A stretch of 64,000 bases of DNA from Thalassobius sp034670005 (GTDB lineage Bacteria; Pseudomonadota; Alphaproteobacteria; Rhodobacterales; Rhodobacteraceae): positions 682,001-746,000 of the forward strand of contig NZ_JAXMOH010000001.1 in assembly GCF_034670005.1 (NCBI RefSeq), written 5' to 3'. Below the pieces are notes generated by a model that worked only from the letters and a program-made list of their open reading frames with translations, did not search any database and was not told the origin of the DNA. Below, one piece after another: positions 42,661 to 52,710 of this stretch (position 1 is its first letter; each line of letters opens with the position of its first letter). A program made the position numbers and the translations under genes.

Positions 42661-42757
42661 CAAACCCTCCTGTCATTGCCCGCATATATGTAAGTTGCAA
42701 AGCTTAGGCACAAGTGTAGTGCTTGCTCACCGTGAATGCGATGGGTAGCTTTCCGCC

Positions 42758-43675
42758 ATGAGCAGCATAAAACACCTCGATTTCTATCTCGAGCCCGAAC
42801 TTCTGCAGAGCGCCCGGGCGGGGCAGCACAATTTCATCGGCAAGATTATAGAGGTCGTCGAACAGGCCGGGTTCAGTACTGGATTTCACGGCAATTCCTT
42901 GCAGGACCGAAGTGCAAGCCGTGACCGGCCCGGTTTCGCGATGTTCCACATGGACGAACCAGAGGGGCCACGCACGCTGACCTTTCGCCGGGTCTATCAT
43001 TATCCGTTCTGGCAAATCGAACCGACCACCAAGCGTTGGGAATGGCGGGTAGCGGAAAAAAAGTTCAATGCGGAAAAGGTCGATCCGCAAGAAGCGCATC
43101 GATTCTACACTTACTGGCGCAAGCGTATGTTTGCGGAGTCTGCGGAAAACCCGACAAAAGAAGGGTTTATCTATGTGCCGCTGCAGGGTCGTTTGACCGA
43201 ACGACGGTCATTTCAAACCTGTTCGCCGCTGGAAATGCTGGTTTCAACCTTGCAGCACGATCCGGCCCGCCGGGTGATCGCTGCCCTGCATCCGAACGAG
43301 GTCTATTCAGCCTCGGAAATGTCCAAGCTGAACACTCTGGTGACGCGATTTCCCCGGTTGAAGGTGCAGAAGGCCGATATGATCGACATGCTCAGGCGAT
43401 GCGATTATGTGGTGACGCAGAATTCCAGCGCAGCCTTCAACGGCTATTTTTTCAGGAAACCTTGTGTGTTGTTCGCGCGGGTCGATTTTCACCACATCGC
43501 GGCGGATGTGTATACCGAAGGATTGGACCGCGCCTTCGAAACGGTGCAAGGGGACCTGCCAGATTTCGAACGCTATGTCTGGTGGTTCTGGCAGGACATG
43601 TCGATCAATGCCGGTCGGCCCGAGGTCAAGAATAAGATACGGCAGGCGCTGCGCCGGAATGGGTGGCCGATCTGA
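42758..43675 (+). CDS. Capsule-polysaccharide-type glycosyltransferase-like protein
   Basis: Predicted 305-residue soluble protein, no signal peptide or membrane segment. The C-terminal half (VVTQNSSAAFNGYFFRKPCVLFA and the preceding ALHPNE) resembles the KpsC/KpsS-type capsule synthesis family, GT-B fold. It has no capsule genes beside it, so its acceptor is unknown. The start ATG diverges from hslV with 97 bp between. Confidence in the superfamily is moderate; a specific role is not claimed. Confidence 0.6.
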   Translation: MSSIKHLDFYLEPELLQSARAGQHNFIGKIIEVVEQAGFSTGFHGNSLQDRSASRDRPGFAMFHMDEPEGPRTLTFRRVYHYPFWQIEPTTKRWEWRVAEKKFNAEKVDPQEAHRFYTYWRKRMFAESAENPTKEGFIYVPLQGRLTERRSFQTCSPLEMLVSTLQHDPARRVIAALHPNEVYSASEMSKLNTLVTRFPRLKVQKADMIDMLRRCDYVVTQNSSAAFNGYFFRKPCVLFARVDFHHIAADVYTEGLDRAFETVQGDLPDFERYVWWFWQDMSINAGRPEVKNKIRQALRRNGWPI

Positions 43676-43762
43676 TTGGAACGACCGCCCGACCGCAGCC
43701 TGCCCGAGGCCCTGAGATGGAGTGCGGCCAATCAAAGTGTTCTGGCTTGAAGCCGCTACATA

Positions 43763-43792
43763 AGAAACCCCGGCACAATGGCCGGGGTTTCT
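43763..43792. terminator. Bidirectional terminator between the glycosyltransferase-like gene and trxA
   Basis: AGAAACCCCGGC (43763-43774) and GCCGGGGTTTCT (43781-43792) pair perfectly over 12 bp with a 6-base loop. Its arms end in GGGGTTTCT in either direction, giving a short T run for both convergent genes. No long U tract follows. Confidence 0.7.
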
Positions 43793-43820
43793 CGAAACTT
43801 CCAAAAACGATCTGATCAGA

Positions 43821-44141
43821 TCAGATCGAGTCTTTGATCCAGCTTTGCAGCGCGGCCTTGGGCGCGGCGCCGGCCCGGTTCGACACGACCTGACCATCCT
43901 TGAAGATGAACAGGGCGGGAATGCCACGAACGCCCATGGCGGCAGCGGCGTTCGGATTGCTGTCGACATCGACCTTTGCGATTTTGATCTGGCCTTCCAT
44001 TTCGGCGGCCAGTTCTTCCAGAGCCGGGCCAATCTGTTTACAGGGGCCACACCATTCAGCCCAGAAATCCACCACTACGGGGATGTCGGAATTTTTGACT
44101 TCGGCGTCGAAGGTATCGTCGGTGACGGCTACAGTGGCCAT
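43821..44141 (-). CDS. trxA: Thioredoxin
   Basis: Predicted 106-residue thioredoxin 1. Active site WCGPC (C31, C34), the buried Asp (DFWAEW) and the cis-Pro (GIPALFIF) are standard. It reduces protein disulfides in the cytosol. AGGAG precedes the ATG at 44141. It lies 56 bp after addA on the same strand at the end of the long run from regB. Confidence 0.96.
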   Translation of the reverse strand: MATVAVTDDTFDAEVKNSDIPVVVDFWAEWCGPCKQIGPALEELAAEMEGQIKIAKVDVDSNPNAAAAMGVRGIPALFIFKDGQVVSNRAGAAPKAALQSWIKDSI

Positions 44142-44197
44142 TTGTTTTCTCCTGCGAATTGGGGTTGCTGCAAACCTAGGTAGGGAACCACATATCG

Positions 44198-47100
44198 TCA
44201 AGTCAGGCTGATCGACTCAAGGGATTGTGTCGTCAATGCCGCAGGCAGATGCATCAGCTGTGCCGACCGGGTCCACAGGATCGCGGTCTGTATCTGATGA
44301 TCGGGATAAATCTGAGCCAAAGCATGGGCATAGGCAGCCATCTGTCGCAGCAAACCCAGCGGACAATCTTCCGCTTTTTCGGGCACAACAGCGTTGGTTT
44401 TGAAATCCACCGCCAGGATTGATTTTTCCGTGATGATCAATCTGTCGATCACGCCATGAATACGCTGGTTATTCAGGGACTCAATCGTGGCACTGATCGG
44501 AACCTCGGCCAGGGTGTCGGCGGTAAACAGCGGTTGCAGATCCGGTTCAGTCAAAACCTTGGTCGCTTCAGCCAGCAAAGCAGGGATGTCACCTCTTACC
44601 GCTGCATCGGCATCCCGTCCCAGCGCCCTCGCAGCCAGATCGGCCCAATCGCTTTGCGGTGCCTCGGGCAGATGTTCCAACAGCAGGTGAATTTGTTTCC
44701 CGCGCAATTTGGCGGCGTCTTCGTCCAGATTATCTTCGCCCGGTAGCGCCTTGGCGCCGCCCAGATCGGATGGGCTCAGTGTTTTCGGTGCCGTTTGCGG
44801 TGCCGGGGCGGGGGCTTGGACCCAATCGGGTAAGATCACCGTTTCGGATTGCGCCGGCATGGGCGTTGGTGCGGCGTCTCCGCTCCAATCGCCATGGCAA
44901 AGCCGCAGACCGTCACCAAACGCAAAGGGTTGCGCTTGGGCACCCATCCTTTCCATCGCGGTGCCGATCTTTTCGTACCAGCTTTGCCCGTCCTTTCCCA
45001 GATCGCCAGCGGCCGCCACGATCAGCCATTTTTCTGCCCGTGTCATCGCAACGTAAAGCAACCGGTCACGTTCGGCTTCTTCCGCGCTCAGCCGTTTGTC
45101 GCGCGCTGCTTGCATGCGTTCGGGCATCTGGCCACTGGCCGTGCGCCACATCACTTGACCTTCGTCGGTCAGCACATCGTCGCGCAACTGCACGTTTCGT
45201 TTCGCGGTGTCGGGCAGAATCACGATGGGCGCTTCCAGCCCCTTGGCACCATGTACGGTCATCACCCTGATGCGATCCCCGGCGCTGTCCATCTGTCGTT
45301 TGATTTCCAGTTCGTCGGTTTCCATCCATTGCAGGAACCCGATCAGGCTGGGAATTGCGCTGCGTTCAAAGGCAAGGGCCTGAGACAGAAATGCGTTGAT
45401 GCCATCCTCGGCTTCTGCCCCCAGACGCGCCAGCAAATTGCGCCGGCCATCATGACGGGTCAGGATGCGTTCGATCAGGTCATATGGGCGCATGTAATCG
45501 GCGCGGCTGCGCAGATCGTCCAGAACCGACATGACCTCGGGGATTTCTTCGCGTCGCTGCCGCAACGCCTGCCACAGATATTTTTCGCTGCGCCGATGGG
45601 CAAAGTCGAAAAGCCGCTGTTCATCCCAGCCGAACAGGGGGGATTTCAACGCCACGGCCAGTGAATAATTGTCTTCGGGCGTGGCGAGGAAACTCATCAA
45701 CGCGGCCAGATCGCGCACCGCCAGTTCCGCCCCGACCTTCAGCCGGTCCGCCCCGGCAATCGCCAGCCCCTGTTCCTTGCAGGCACGGATTATTTCGGCA
45801 AACAGATCTGAGCGCCGCTGCACCAGTATCAGGAAATCTCCTTCGCTGACCGGGCGCATCTGATATGTGCCTGAATGCCCAATTTCAGCCGGAATAGTCA
45901 CTTTTTCTGCGATCATCCTTCGGATATGCCGAGCGATCCGTTCGGCAAACAGAACCGAGTGATGTTTCATGCCCAGCCGGTCAACTGGGTTGTCCCAGTC
46001 GTCATCTTCATCTTCGTCGGTTTTTTCCACCACTGGCCACAGGTCGACGCGGCCTGGCATCCGGTCCTTAAATGCCCGATGTTCCGATCCGGAATGGAAA
46101 CCCGATGCTTCGCGATCGCGAAAAACCTCGTCGACCAGCGACAGAATTGCGTGGGACGATCGGAAACTGAATTGCAGCTCCATTTCGTTCAGCGGCTTAT
46201 CGGTCGTGGCGAGGCGCTGGGCGAATTCGGCCTGCATCCGGTCGAATTCGCGCGGATCGGCACCTTGGAAGGAATAGATCGACTGCTTCTTGTCGCCAAC
46301 TACGAAGATCGTGCGTTCGACTTGCGACCGAGCGCCAGCACCCGAGGTGAATTCCTGCGCCAGCAGTTCGATCACGTTCCATTGCGCCGGGCTGGTATCC
46401 TGCGCCTCGTCCACCAGGATATGGTCGATCCCGCCGTCGAGCCGATACAGCACCCAGGCCGCCACCGCCGGATCGGTCAGCAGATCACGCGCCTTCAGGA
46501 TCAGATCGTCGAAGTCGAGCCACCCCATCTGCTGCTTGCGCGCCTCGTAGGAGGGCAGGAAAACGCGGGCGAAATCCTGTAGCGCGTGGGTTTTGTGCGC
46601 CGCCGCCAGCGCAAGCCGTCGGTGCCGGGCGTCTTCGACGCGGCGCATGAAATTTTCCAGTTTGGGCAGAAGCGTGCCCATCGCGTTTTGCGTTTTCTTG
46701 GTTGGAAAAGACCCTATCTTGGCCCCAAACGGTGATTTCGTTTTCTCTCCATACAGGAAAACGCTTTCCAGATCCGGTAACGCGCTGAGGTCGAGCTGTG
46801 AAATCAGCCGCAACCGGGTCGCGGCTTTCACATCGGCCGCGCTGCCGGTTTCCAGATGGTCAATAACGTCGCGCAGCAGGTCGTCTTCACCGCCGAGGAA
46901 CACCAGCGTTTGCAGCGCTTCCTCGTCGAAACTGGGGTCGAGGTCGAATAGTTTCAGACAATCATCCGGCCCCAGCGGCGTTTGTAGCGCTGCACGCTGA
47001 CGCACGATTGAGGCGGTAAGGCTGTCGAAATCTTCGCCGGTGAAATGATGCGCCACGCGGCGGATAACCCCCGCTTCGGGCCCTTCGGCCAGGTCCTGCA

Positions 47101-47578
47101 CAATCTCGGCCCGCAGAAGCGAGGCCGCGCGCTCTTCCATTTCGGAAAATTGCGGGCTGACACGTGCTTCCAGCGGGAACCGGCGCAGCAGGGAGGAACA
47201 GAAGGAATGGATGGTCTGAATTTTCAGACCACCCGGTGTTTCGATGGCGCGGGCGAACAGCGTGCGGGCGTTGCGCAGATCTTCATCGGTGACAGTTCCT
47301 GCCACGCCCAGCGCATTCAGCTGGTCTCGTAGCTTGCCTGCGTCCAGCATCGCCCATTCACCGAGTCGCTTGAACAGCCGGTTCTGCATCTCGCTGGCTG
47401 CGGCCTTGGTATAGGTCAGGCACAGTATGTGCTGCGGTTGTACCTTTTCCAGCAGCAGCCGCGCTACCCGGTCAGTCAGAACACGCGTCTTGCCCGACCC
47501 GGCATTGGCCGACAGCCATGTCGAATGTTTTGGCCGCGCCGCCTGAACCTGCTTTTCGCTGGCTTCGTCCCGGGTCAT
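44198..47578 (-). CDS. addA: AddA helicase-nuclease (double-strand break repair)
   Basis: Predicted 1126-residue UvrD/Rep-type helicase with nuclease. Walker A SANAGSGKTR is at about 23-32, with later helicase motifs (VDEAQDTS, GDKKQSIYSFQGA, TVHGAKGLEAPIV, VAMTRA). The C-terminal nuclease signature DFKTN lies near 1060. With AddB it processes broken ends to Chi and loads RecA. The start overlaps the addB stop (ATGA). Length and motif order match alphaproteobacterial AddA. Confidence 0.95.
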   Translation of the reverse strand: MTRDEASEKQVQAARPKHSTWLSANAGSGKTRVLTDRVARLLLEKVQPQHILCLTYTKAAASEMQNRLFKRLGEWAMLDAGKLRDQLNALGVAGTVTDEDLRNARTLFARAIETPGGLKIQTIHSFCSSLLRRFPLEARVSPQFSEMEERAASLLRAEIVQDLAEGPEAGVIRRVAHHFTGEDFDSLTASIVRQRAALQTPLGPDDCLKLFDLDPSFDEEALQTLVFLGGEDDLLRDVIDHLETGSAADVKAATRLRLISQLDLSALPDLESVFLYGEKTKSPFGAKIGSFPTKKTQNAMGTLLPKLENFMRRVEDARHRRLALAAAHKTHALQDFARVFLPSYEARKQQMGWLDFDDLILKARDLLTDPAVAAWVLYRLDGGIDHILVDEAQDTSPAQWNVIELLAQEFTSGAGARSQVERTIFVVGDKKQSIYSFQGADPREFDRMQAEFAQRLATTDKPLNEMELQFSFRSSHAILSLVDEVFRDREASGFHSGSEHRAFKDRMPGRVDLWPVVEKTDEDEDDDWDNPVDRLGMKHHSVLFAERIARHIRRMIAEKVTIPAEIGHSGTYQMRPVSEGDFLILVQRRSDLFAEIIRACKEQGLAIAGADRLKVGAELAVRDLAALMSFLATPEDNYSLAVALKSPLFGWDEQRLFDFAHRRSEKYLWQALRQRREEIPEVMSVLDDLRSRADYMRPYDLIERILTRHDGRRNLLARLGAEAEDGINAFLSQALAFERSAIPSLIGFLQWMETDELEIKRQMDSAGDRIRVMTVHGAKGLEAPIVILPDTAKRNVQLRDDVLTDEGQVMWRTASGQMPERMQAARDKRLSAEEAERDRLLYVAMTRAEKWLIVAAAGDLGKDGQSWYEKIGTAMERMGAQAQPFAFGDGLRLCHGDWSGDAAPTPMPAQSETVILPDWVQAPAPAPQTAPKTLSPSDLGGAKALPGEDNLDEDAAKLRGKQIHLLLEHLPEAPQSDWADLAARALGRDADAAVRGDIPALLAEATKVLTEPDLQPLFTADTLAEVPISATIESLNNQRIHGVIDRLIITEKSILAVDFKTNAVVPEKAEDCPLGLLRQMAAYAHALAQIYPDHQIQTAILWTRSAQLMHLPAALTTQSLESISLT

Positions 47579-50541
47579 GTCAGATCCTCCGCTTTGGGGT
47601 CGGTGGTGACGTCCCATTCGCCGAAACGCGACAGTTGATCGTAATCGGACGGGTCGGTATCCTTGAACAGCGCCCGCCGCGCCGTATAGCCCTGTTCAGG
47701 CTTGAAATAGCTTTGGATCAGGGTTTCGAACTTGTCCCAGACCTGTTCGACTGGTTCTTCGATCAGGGGTGCGGCGACCTCGGCCGGTTTCGATCCCAGC
47801 CCGATAAATACTGCTTCGGCCACGTCAGCAGGGCCAATACCGGCAAAGCCGCCGCGGGTGATCATTGCCGCCTCAAGCAGAAGCTGTTTGTCGAAAATCC
47901 TTTGCTGCTTGGCGCTGGGCGGCGCCCCGGTTTTGTAATCATAGACATGGGCACGACCTTGCGCGTCCATGTCGATCCTGTCGGCCTTGGCTGAAAGGGT
48001 GAAATCGACCTCGCTGAGTTTCACCTCGCCCTGTTCTTCGAAAAAGCTTGGCACGGCGCGTGATTGACGTTGTCTTTCCGTGCTTACGAACCAATCCGAG
48101 ATACGCGCGATTCGTGCTGACCAAAGCGCACGGATTTCCGGCCAAGGCACGTTTTCGGCCAAAATAGTCTCTGCAATTTCATTCAGCCGCTGTGCTGTTA
48201 GCGCCCGGTTATCGGCGCGGACTTCGTGAATGAACTGTTCCAGTACCGAATGGGTAACGATCCCGCGCAGCAACGCATCGGGCGCGCGCATCAGCGGGTC
48301 AAGCGGACGTAATCGCAGTACGTGGCGGGCATAGATCGCATATGGATCGCGGATGAGCCGTTTGATTTCGGTGACCGATAACCGGTTGGGCCGTGCGATC
48401 ACCGGCGGGCGCGGTGACGGACGCGGCGCCGGGGTGGTTTGGCCAGGGTCTTCCAGCTGGCGCGCCATTGCCAGCCATGTATTGCCACGATGGCGGCTAT
48501 CGCTCAGTGCCTGATCCCCGCCCTGCCCGGGCAATCCGTTCAGCAGGTTGGTCATCCGGTTCAGCCACCGCGACGGTACCGTTTCGGCATCGTCCGACCG
48601 GATTGATCGGGTCAGCCAGACCTGTGGCGCGCCGATCGCTTGCTGGAAATCATGCGCAGACAGCCCGATTCGCCGTTCCGGAAGCAACAGCCCGGCATCG
48701 TGGCGCATCCGGCGATTGAGCCATGGATCGGGGGTCGGTATTTCTGGCCAGCTGCCTTCGTTTAGGCCCCCAAGGATGACCAGATCGGCACCCTGAACAC
48801 GAGCTTCGAGCGTGCCCCAGATCAGAATTTTTGGATGTGGTTCGTCCGGATTGCGTACCTCTGATTGCGACAGGATTGCCCCGAAAAGATCGGCATAATC
48901 GACAGGCGACAGGATACCGCCATGTTCGGCCTCGTCCCGCAGCGTTTCAACCACGGACCGCGCCGCGATTCCGGCATCCTTGTCCCAAAGTGTGTTTTCT
49001 CCGGTCGGGGCGCTGCCATTGGCGATGACTTCGGCCAGCGCAATATGGCGATCGACGTGATCGCTCAGCGCCATCAGACTAGCCCCGTCCTTGTCTATGA
49101 AGGCCCCGATCAACCACTCCATCCACGGTATGGCTTCCGGGTCGTCGCGCAGGTTGGCCCAGAATCGCATCTGCTCGGGATCGGGGAACGGCATACCCTG
49201 GCGCCGGATATGCAGTTCCAATTCGCGGGTCAGGCGCAGATGTGCCCCGCGTTCGCCGCCCATATGGGTCAGCGGATGCATCAACATCGTCAGAAGCGAT
49301 TCCGACGTCAGTTTGCGGTGAAACAGAGCCGAAACATGACGAAGAAACCGTCCCGGCGCGGACAATTGCAGCGGCGTACCGGCGGAATCGTCCGGCACGA
49401 TGCCCCAACGGTCCAGAGCCGAGGTGACCTGCCGCGTCAGCATCCGGTCGGGTGTGATCAGTGCCGCAGTGATGCCTTCATCAGCGGCCTGGCGCAGGCG
49501 CAGCGCGATGGTCAGCGCTTCATCTCGCTGCGATGGCGCTTCGATCAGGGTCAGATCGGTGCAGGCCTGATCGAGTCCGGTCAGTTCCGGCCCTTCTTCT
49601 AGCCAGCGATCGGTGACCGGCGCCGGGCGCAGCGCCAGGGACACCAACCGGTTGCGCACCGGACAAGGGGCGGGGGTGTCAGTCCAGGGCTGAACATCCT
49701 GCGGTCCGACGCCCAGTTCGTCCATCAGTTTGCGAAACCGGTATTGCGGATGGTCTTCGGCGGGCATCCCTTTTTCGCCGTGGGCATCTGGGGCATCGCT
49801 CAGGTCGTCCCAAGCCGAAAGCGGCATTTCGAAATCATACCCAGGCAATACCAGAGCCCCTTGCGGTAATTTCGCCACCGCCTTCATCAGCGCCATGGTG
49901 GTGCCGCGCGATCCGGTTGATCCAGCGACGATCAGTGGTTGTTGTTGCGGTTTTTCCTGCCAACTTTCGGTCAGCGCGTTGACGATCATCCGCTGCCGGG
50001 TTTGCGCGTCAGGGGTTGCCCCGCTGTCGCTGAAATAGTGCTGCACGATATCGAGAAAACCGAGCGCACGTTTCCAATGCCCCGATTCATCGCTGACATC
50101 GAGGTTCTGCAATGCCTCTGGCCCGACCCCTTCACCCTGCATTTCATCCATCAGATCGGCCAAGCTGTCGGCCAGATCGTAAAGTGATGCGCGCGGCGCC
50201 AGATCAGGTTGTTGGTCCAGAAGGCGCGACACCAACTGTGCGACTTCTAACCGGCGGCGTAGCGGCGATACCGCATCGGGAATGTCGGTGAAGACGTGGC
50301 CCTGACCCGGATCGGTCACCAACCTGATTTGCGGCAGCAACAACGCTGGACCGGCATCGAACAGGTCGCGGATACGCCGCGCCATTCGTCTTGTGTTGAC
50401 CATCAACGTGGCCCGCGCAAGGTCCTGTGGCTGGGTTCCTTCGCTACGCTGCAACATCCCTTTAACCAGCAATTTCGGGAAATCCACCCCCGGGGGCAGG
50501 CCGAAAACGCGCGGTTTTTCAGATGGATCAAACATCGCCAT
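47575..50541 (-). CDS. addB: AddB nuclease subunit (double-strand break repair)
   Basis: Predicted 988-residue AddB, the partner of AddA. A degenerate helicase N-terminus (LPPGVDFPKLLVKGMLQR) and a C-terminal PD-(D/E)xK nuclease domain with KADRIDMD and VYDYKTG are visible. The four-cysteine iron-sulfur signature of Bacillus AddB is not apparent. It overlaps the murU-like gene by 14 bp and addA by 4 bp. Confidence 0.92.
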   Translation of the reverse strand: MAMFDPSEKPRVFGLPPGVDFPKLLVKGMLQRSEGTQPQDLARATLMVNTRRMARRIRDLFDAGPALLLPQIRLVTDPGQGHVFTDIPDAVSPLRRRLEVAQLVSRLLDQQPDLAPRASLYDLADSLADLMDEMQGEGVGPEALQNLDVSDESGHWKRALGFLDIVQHYFSDSGATPDAQTRQRMIVNALTESWQEKPQQQPLIVAGSTGSRGTTMALMKAVAKLPQGALVLPGYDFEMPLSAWDDLSDAPDAHGEKGMPAEDHPQYRFRKLMDELGVGPQDVQPWTDTPAPCPVRNRLVSLALRPAPVTDRWLEEGPELTGLDQACTDLTLIEAPSQRDEALTIALRLRQAADEGITAALITPDRMLTRQVTSALDRWGIVPDDSAGTPLQLSAPGRFLRHVSALFHRKLTSESLLTMLMHPLTHMGGERGAHLRLTRELELHIRRQGMPFPDPEQMRFWANLRDDPEAIPWMEWLIGAFIDKDGASLMALSDHVDRHIALAEVIANGSAPTGENTLWDKDAGIAARSVVETLRDEAEHGGILSPVDYADLFGAILSQSEVRNPDEPHPKILIWGTLEARVQGADLVILGGLNEGSWPEIPTPDPWLNRRMRHDAGLLLPERRIGLSAHDFQQAIGAPQVWLTRSIRSDDAETVPSRWLNRMTNLLNGLPGQGGDQALSDSRHRGNTWLAMARQLEDPGQTTPAPRPSPRPPVIARPNRLSVTEIKRLIRDPYAIYARHVLRLRPLDPLMRAPDALLRGIVTHSVLEQFIHEVRADNRALTAQRLNEIAETILAENVPWPEIRALWSARIARISDWFVSTERQRQSRAVPSFFEEQGEVKLSEVDFTLSAKADRIDMDAQGRAHVYDYKTGAPPSAKQQRIFDKQLLLEAAMITRGGFAGIGPADVAEAVFIGLGSKPAEVAAPLIEEPVEQVWDKFETLIQSYFKPEQGYTARRALFKDTDPSDYDQLSRFGEWDVTTDPKAEDLT

Positions 50542-51220
50542 ACCCGATCATCCTTTCGGCCAGTGCGATCCCTTCGGGGCGACCAACATCGCACCATTGC
50601 CCGGGATATCCGATCCCGAAAAGGCGCCCGTCCCGTAACATCCGGTCCCACAGCAGATTGAGCGAAAAAGCATCCTGTTCGATGGCATTCAGCCCGTCGG
50701 GATTTACGATCTGCGCGCCGCCATAGATCGCCCCGGGTCCCCGGCGCAGCCGACCCTGTTCATCGCTCAGGAAATCACCGGTACCGCTATGGCCTACCGC
50801 GCTGTCCCGCGAGACGCAGATCAACAGCGCGTCCATTCTCTCCGGGTCCCATGCCTTGGCCAGAATCTGCAGCGGATTTGGGCCAGACCAGATCGCATCG
50901 GTGTTCAGGGTCATCACCGGCCCCGTTCCCAACAGGGGCAACGCCGCGCGCAGCCCGCCGCCGGTTTCCAGAATTTCAGGGTATTCTTCTGAAAATCCGA
51001 TATCGCGCCCGGCCAGATGGGCGCGCAACATATCGGATTTGTAGTGCAGGTTGGCGACCACCTTTTCGCTGCCATAGGCATCGACCAGATCCAGCGCGCG
51101 ATCGATCATTGGACGACCCGCAACCTCGACCAAGGGTTTGGGCCGGTCCGCTGTCAGCGCCCCCATGCGGGTGCCGAATCCGGCGGCAAACAGCATTACA
51201 GGGTGCGGGTGGTGGCGCAT
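50528..51220 (-). CDS. murU: MurU-type N-acetylmuramate-1-phosphate uridylyltransferase
   Basis: Predicted 230-residue nucleotidyltransferase. The signature LFAAGFGTRMGALTADRPKP at about residues 10-29 is the UTP/glucose-1-phosphate-type fold. Paired with AmgK, it recycles MurNAc to UDP-MurNAc, bypassing fosfomycin-sensitive MurA. The start at 51220 (MRHHPHPVML) is chosen over ATG 51196 because relatives have about eight residues before the glycine loop. It overlaps the amgK end by 25 bp, which supports coupled translation. Confidence 0.8.
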   Translation of the reverse strand: MRHHPHPVMLFAAGFGTRMGALTADRPKPLVEVAGRPMIDRALDLVDAYGSEKVVANLHYKSDMLRAHLAGRDIGFSEEYPEILETGGGLRAALPLLGTGPVMTLNTDAIWSGPNPLQILAKAWDPERMDALLICVSRDSAVGHSGTGDFLSDEQGRLRRGPGAIYGGAQIVNPDGLNAIEQDAFSLNLLWDRMLRDGRLFGIGYPGQWCDVGRPEGIALAERMIGYGDV

Positions 51221-52203
51221 TTCTGTTTCAGGTCCTGCAAGTAGTCGGGAGTGGGTTTCGGAAGGGCATTCAACACGATTGAACTGACCGGTGCCAGCAC
51301 CGGATGATCCAGATCGCGCAACATCAGGTTCCACACCCGCGGGATCAGGTCGATATAATGTGATTTTCCGTCGCGCAGGCAGAGCCGGGCAAAGACACCT
51401 ATGATACGCAGATTGCGCTGCGCCCCCAGCACCGCATAGGCGGTCTGAAACGCATCCGGATCAAGTGCTGCTTCGTCAACATAGCGTCGGATCATCGCGG
51501 TTTCGATTTCGGGCGGCACATCGCGGCGGGCATCCTGCAAAAGCGATACCAAATCATAGGCGCGATGCCCGGTCATCGCATCCTGAAAGTCCAGCAACCC
51601 AACCCGCGCGGTACCAGCGCGATCCGGCATCCAAAGCAGATTTTCGGCGTGATAGTCGCGCTGGATCAGGACAGAATGATCCGCCGCGTAGTGTTCCAGG
51701 ATCGGCGCGAAAACATCGCGAAACATTTGTTCCGACGAAGCATCGCCGCCCTTGTACCAGGTCCAGGCCAAAGCGGACAAATCGGCCATCACTTCAGGCG
51801 AATACCGGGTCAGATTTGACGGCGGCTCCGCCTCGTGTAGCCGGATCAAAACATCGGTTGCGGCCTGATAAAGCGGGACCTCAAGATCGGGGTGATCGGG
51901 AATGACGCGCGCGAACAAATCGTCGCCAAGATCTTCGAGGATCAAAAATCCATGTTCGGCGTCTTCGGCCCAGATTCGCGGCGCACTGAGGCCCAGTTCG
52001 GTCAGATAATGCGCGATGGAAACGAAGGGGCGGACATCTTCGCCCTTTTCCGGCGGTGCATCCATCAACACGGCGGTTTCACCACCGCGCTGCAGCCGTT
52101 CATATCGACGGTTCGAAGCATCCCCGGCCAGCGCGCTGCGTTTGGCCCCGGCCCATTCCGATCCGGCGATGAAGCCTTCGATCAGTTTTGTCCGCTCGCT
52201 CAT
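51196..52203 (-). CDS. amgK: AmgK-type sugar kinase (N-acetylmuramate/N-acetylglucosamine)
   Basis: Predicted 335-residue aminoglycoside-phosphotransferase-fold kinase. The Brenner-type motif QRDYHAENLLWM (catalytic D183, N188) and the metal Asp D205 in LLDFQDAM are clear. It makes MurNAc-1-phosphate from MurNAc released in wall turnover; MurU next door uses it. The start overlaps the tsaE stop (ATGA). The identification rests on the fold plus the amgK-murU pair; a different small-molecule kinase is possible. Confidence 0.82.
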   Translation of the reverse strand: MSERTKLIEGFIAGSEWAGAKRSALAGDASNRRYERLQRGGETAVLMDAPPEKGEDVRPFVSIAHYLTELGLSAPRIWAEDAEHGFLILEDLGDDLFARVIPDHPDLEVPLYQAATDVLIRLHEAEPPSNLTRYSPEVMADLSALAWTWYKGGDASSEQMFRDVFAPILEHYAADHSVLIQRDYHAENLLWMPDRAGTARVGLLDFQDAMTGHRAYDLVSLLQDARRDVPPEIETAMIRRYVDEAALDPDAFQTAYAVLGAQRNLRIIGVFARLCLRDGKSHYIDLIPRVWNLMLRDLDHPVLAPVSSIVLNALPKPTPDYLQDLKQKCATTRTL

Positions 52204-52670
52204 GCCGCGATCCCTTCCAGCTTGTCGTCCCACTTGTCGTTGCTCCAGGTCAGGGCGACGCGGCGGGTTTCTTCACCGGTGACATCGAAGGTCAGGGTCA
52301 ACGCATTTGCCGGGGTCAGTTCCGCCAACCGATCAGGCCATTCCACCAGACAAATCGCGCCTTCGAAAGCGTCTTCCAGCCCCAGCTCAACCGCTTCATC
52401 CGGGCTGCTCAGCCGGTACAGATCGCTATGCCAGATCTCGGCTGTTTGGCCGTCATAGACTTGTACCAATGTAAAGGTTGGCGATGGTACATCCTCGGGT
52501 TCGTGCAGCAGGGATTGGACCAAGGCGCGGGCGAAATGGGTTTTTCCGGCGCCGATCCCGCCTTGTAGCAGGATCACGTCGCCGGGGGCCAAAACCCTGG
52601 CAATAGCGCGTGCCAGTGCCGCGGTTTCGTCCGGTGTTTTCAGATCTATGATAATGGGGCAAATGGCCAT
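52200..52670 (-). CDS. tsaE: TsaE, ATPase for tRNA threonylcarbamoyladenosine synthesis
   Basis: Predicted 156-residue protein (YjeE family). The P-loop LLQGGIGAGKTHFAR, the SPTFTLVQVY motif and WHSDLYRL are diagnostic. TsaE drives TsaD/TsaB in making t6A37 on ANN-decoding tRNAs. It lies 40 bp after the PAS-protein gene and is coupled to amgK, a common gene pairing in alphaproteobacteria. Confidence 0.93.
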   Translation of the reverse strand: MAICPIIIDLKTPDETAALARAIARVLAPGDVILLQGGIGAGKTHFARALVQSLLHEPEDVPSPTFTLVQVYDGQTAEIWHSDLYRLSSPDEAVELGLEDAFEGAICLVEWPDRLAELTPANALTLTFDVTGEETRRVALTWSNDKWDDKLEGIAA

Positions 52671-52710
52671 GCCCGGAGATTACTCGGAAGCGTCGCCGCT
52701 GCAAGCCGGA

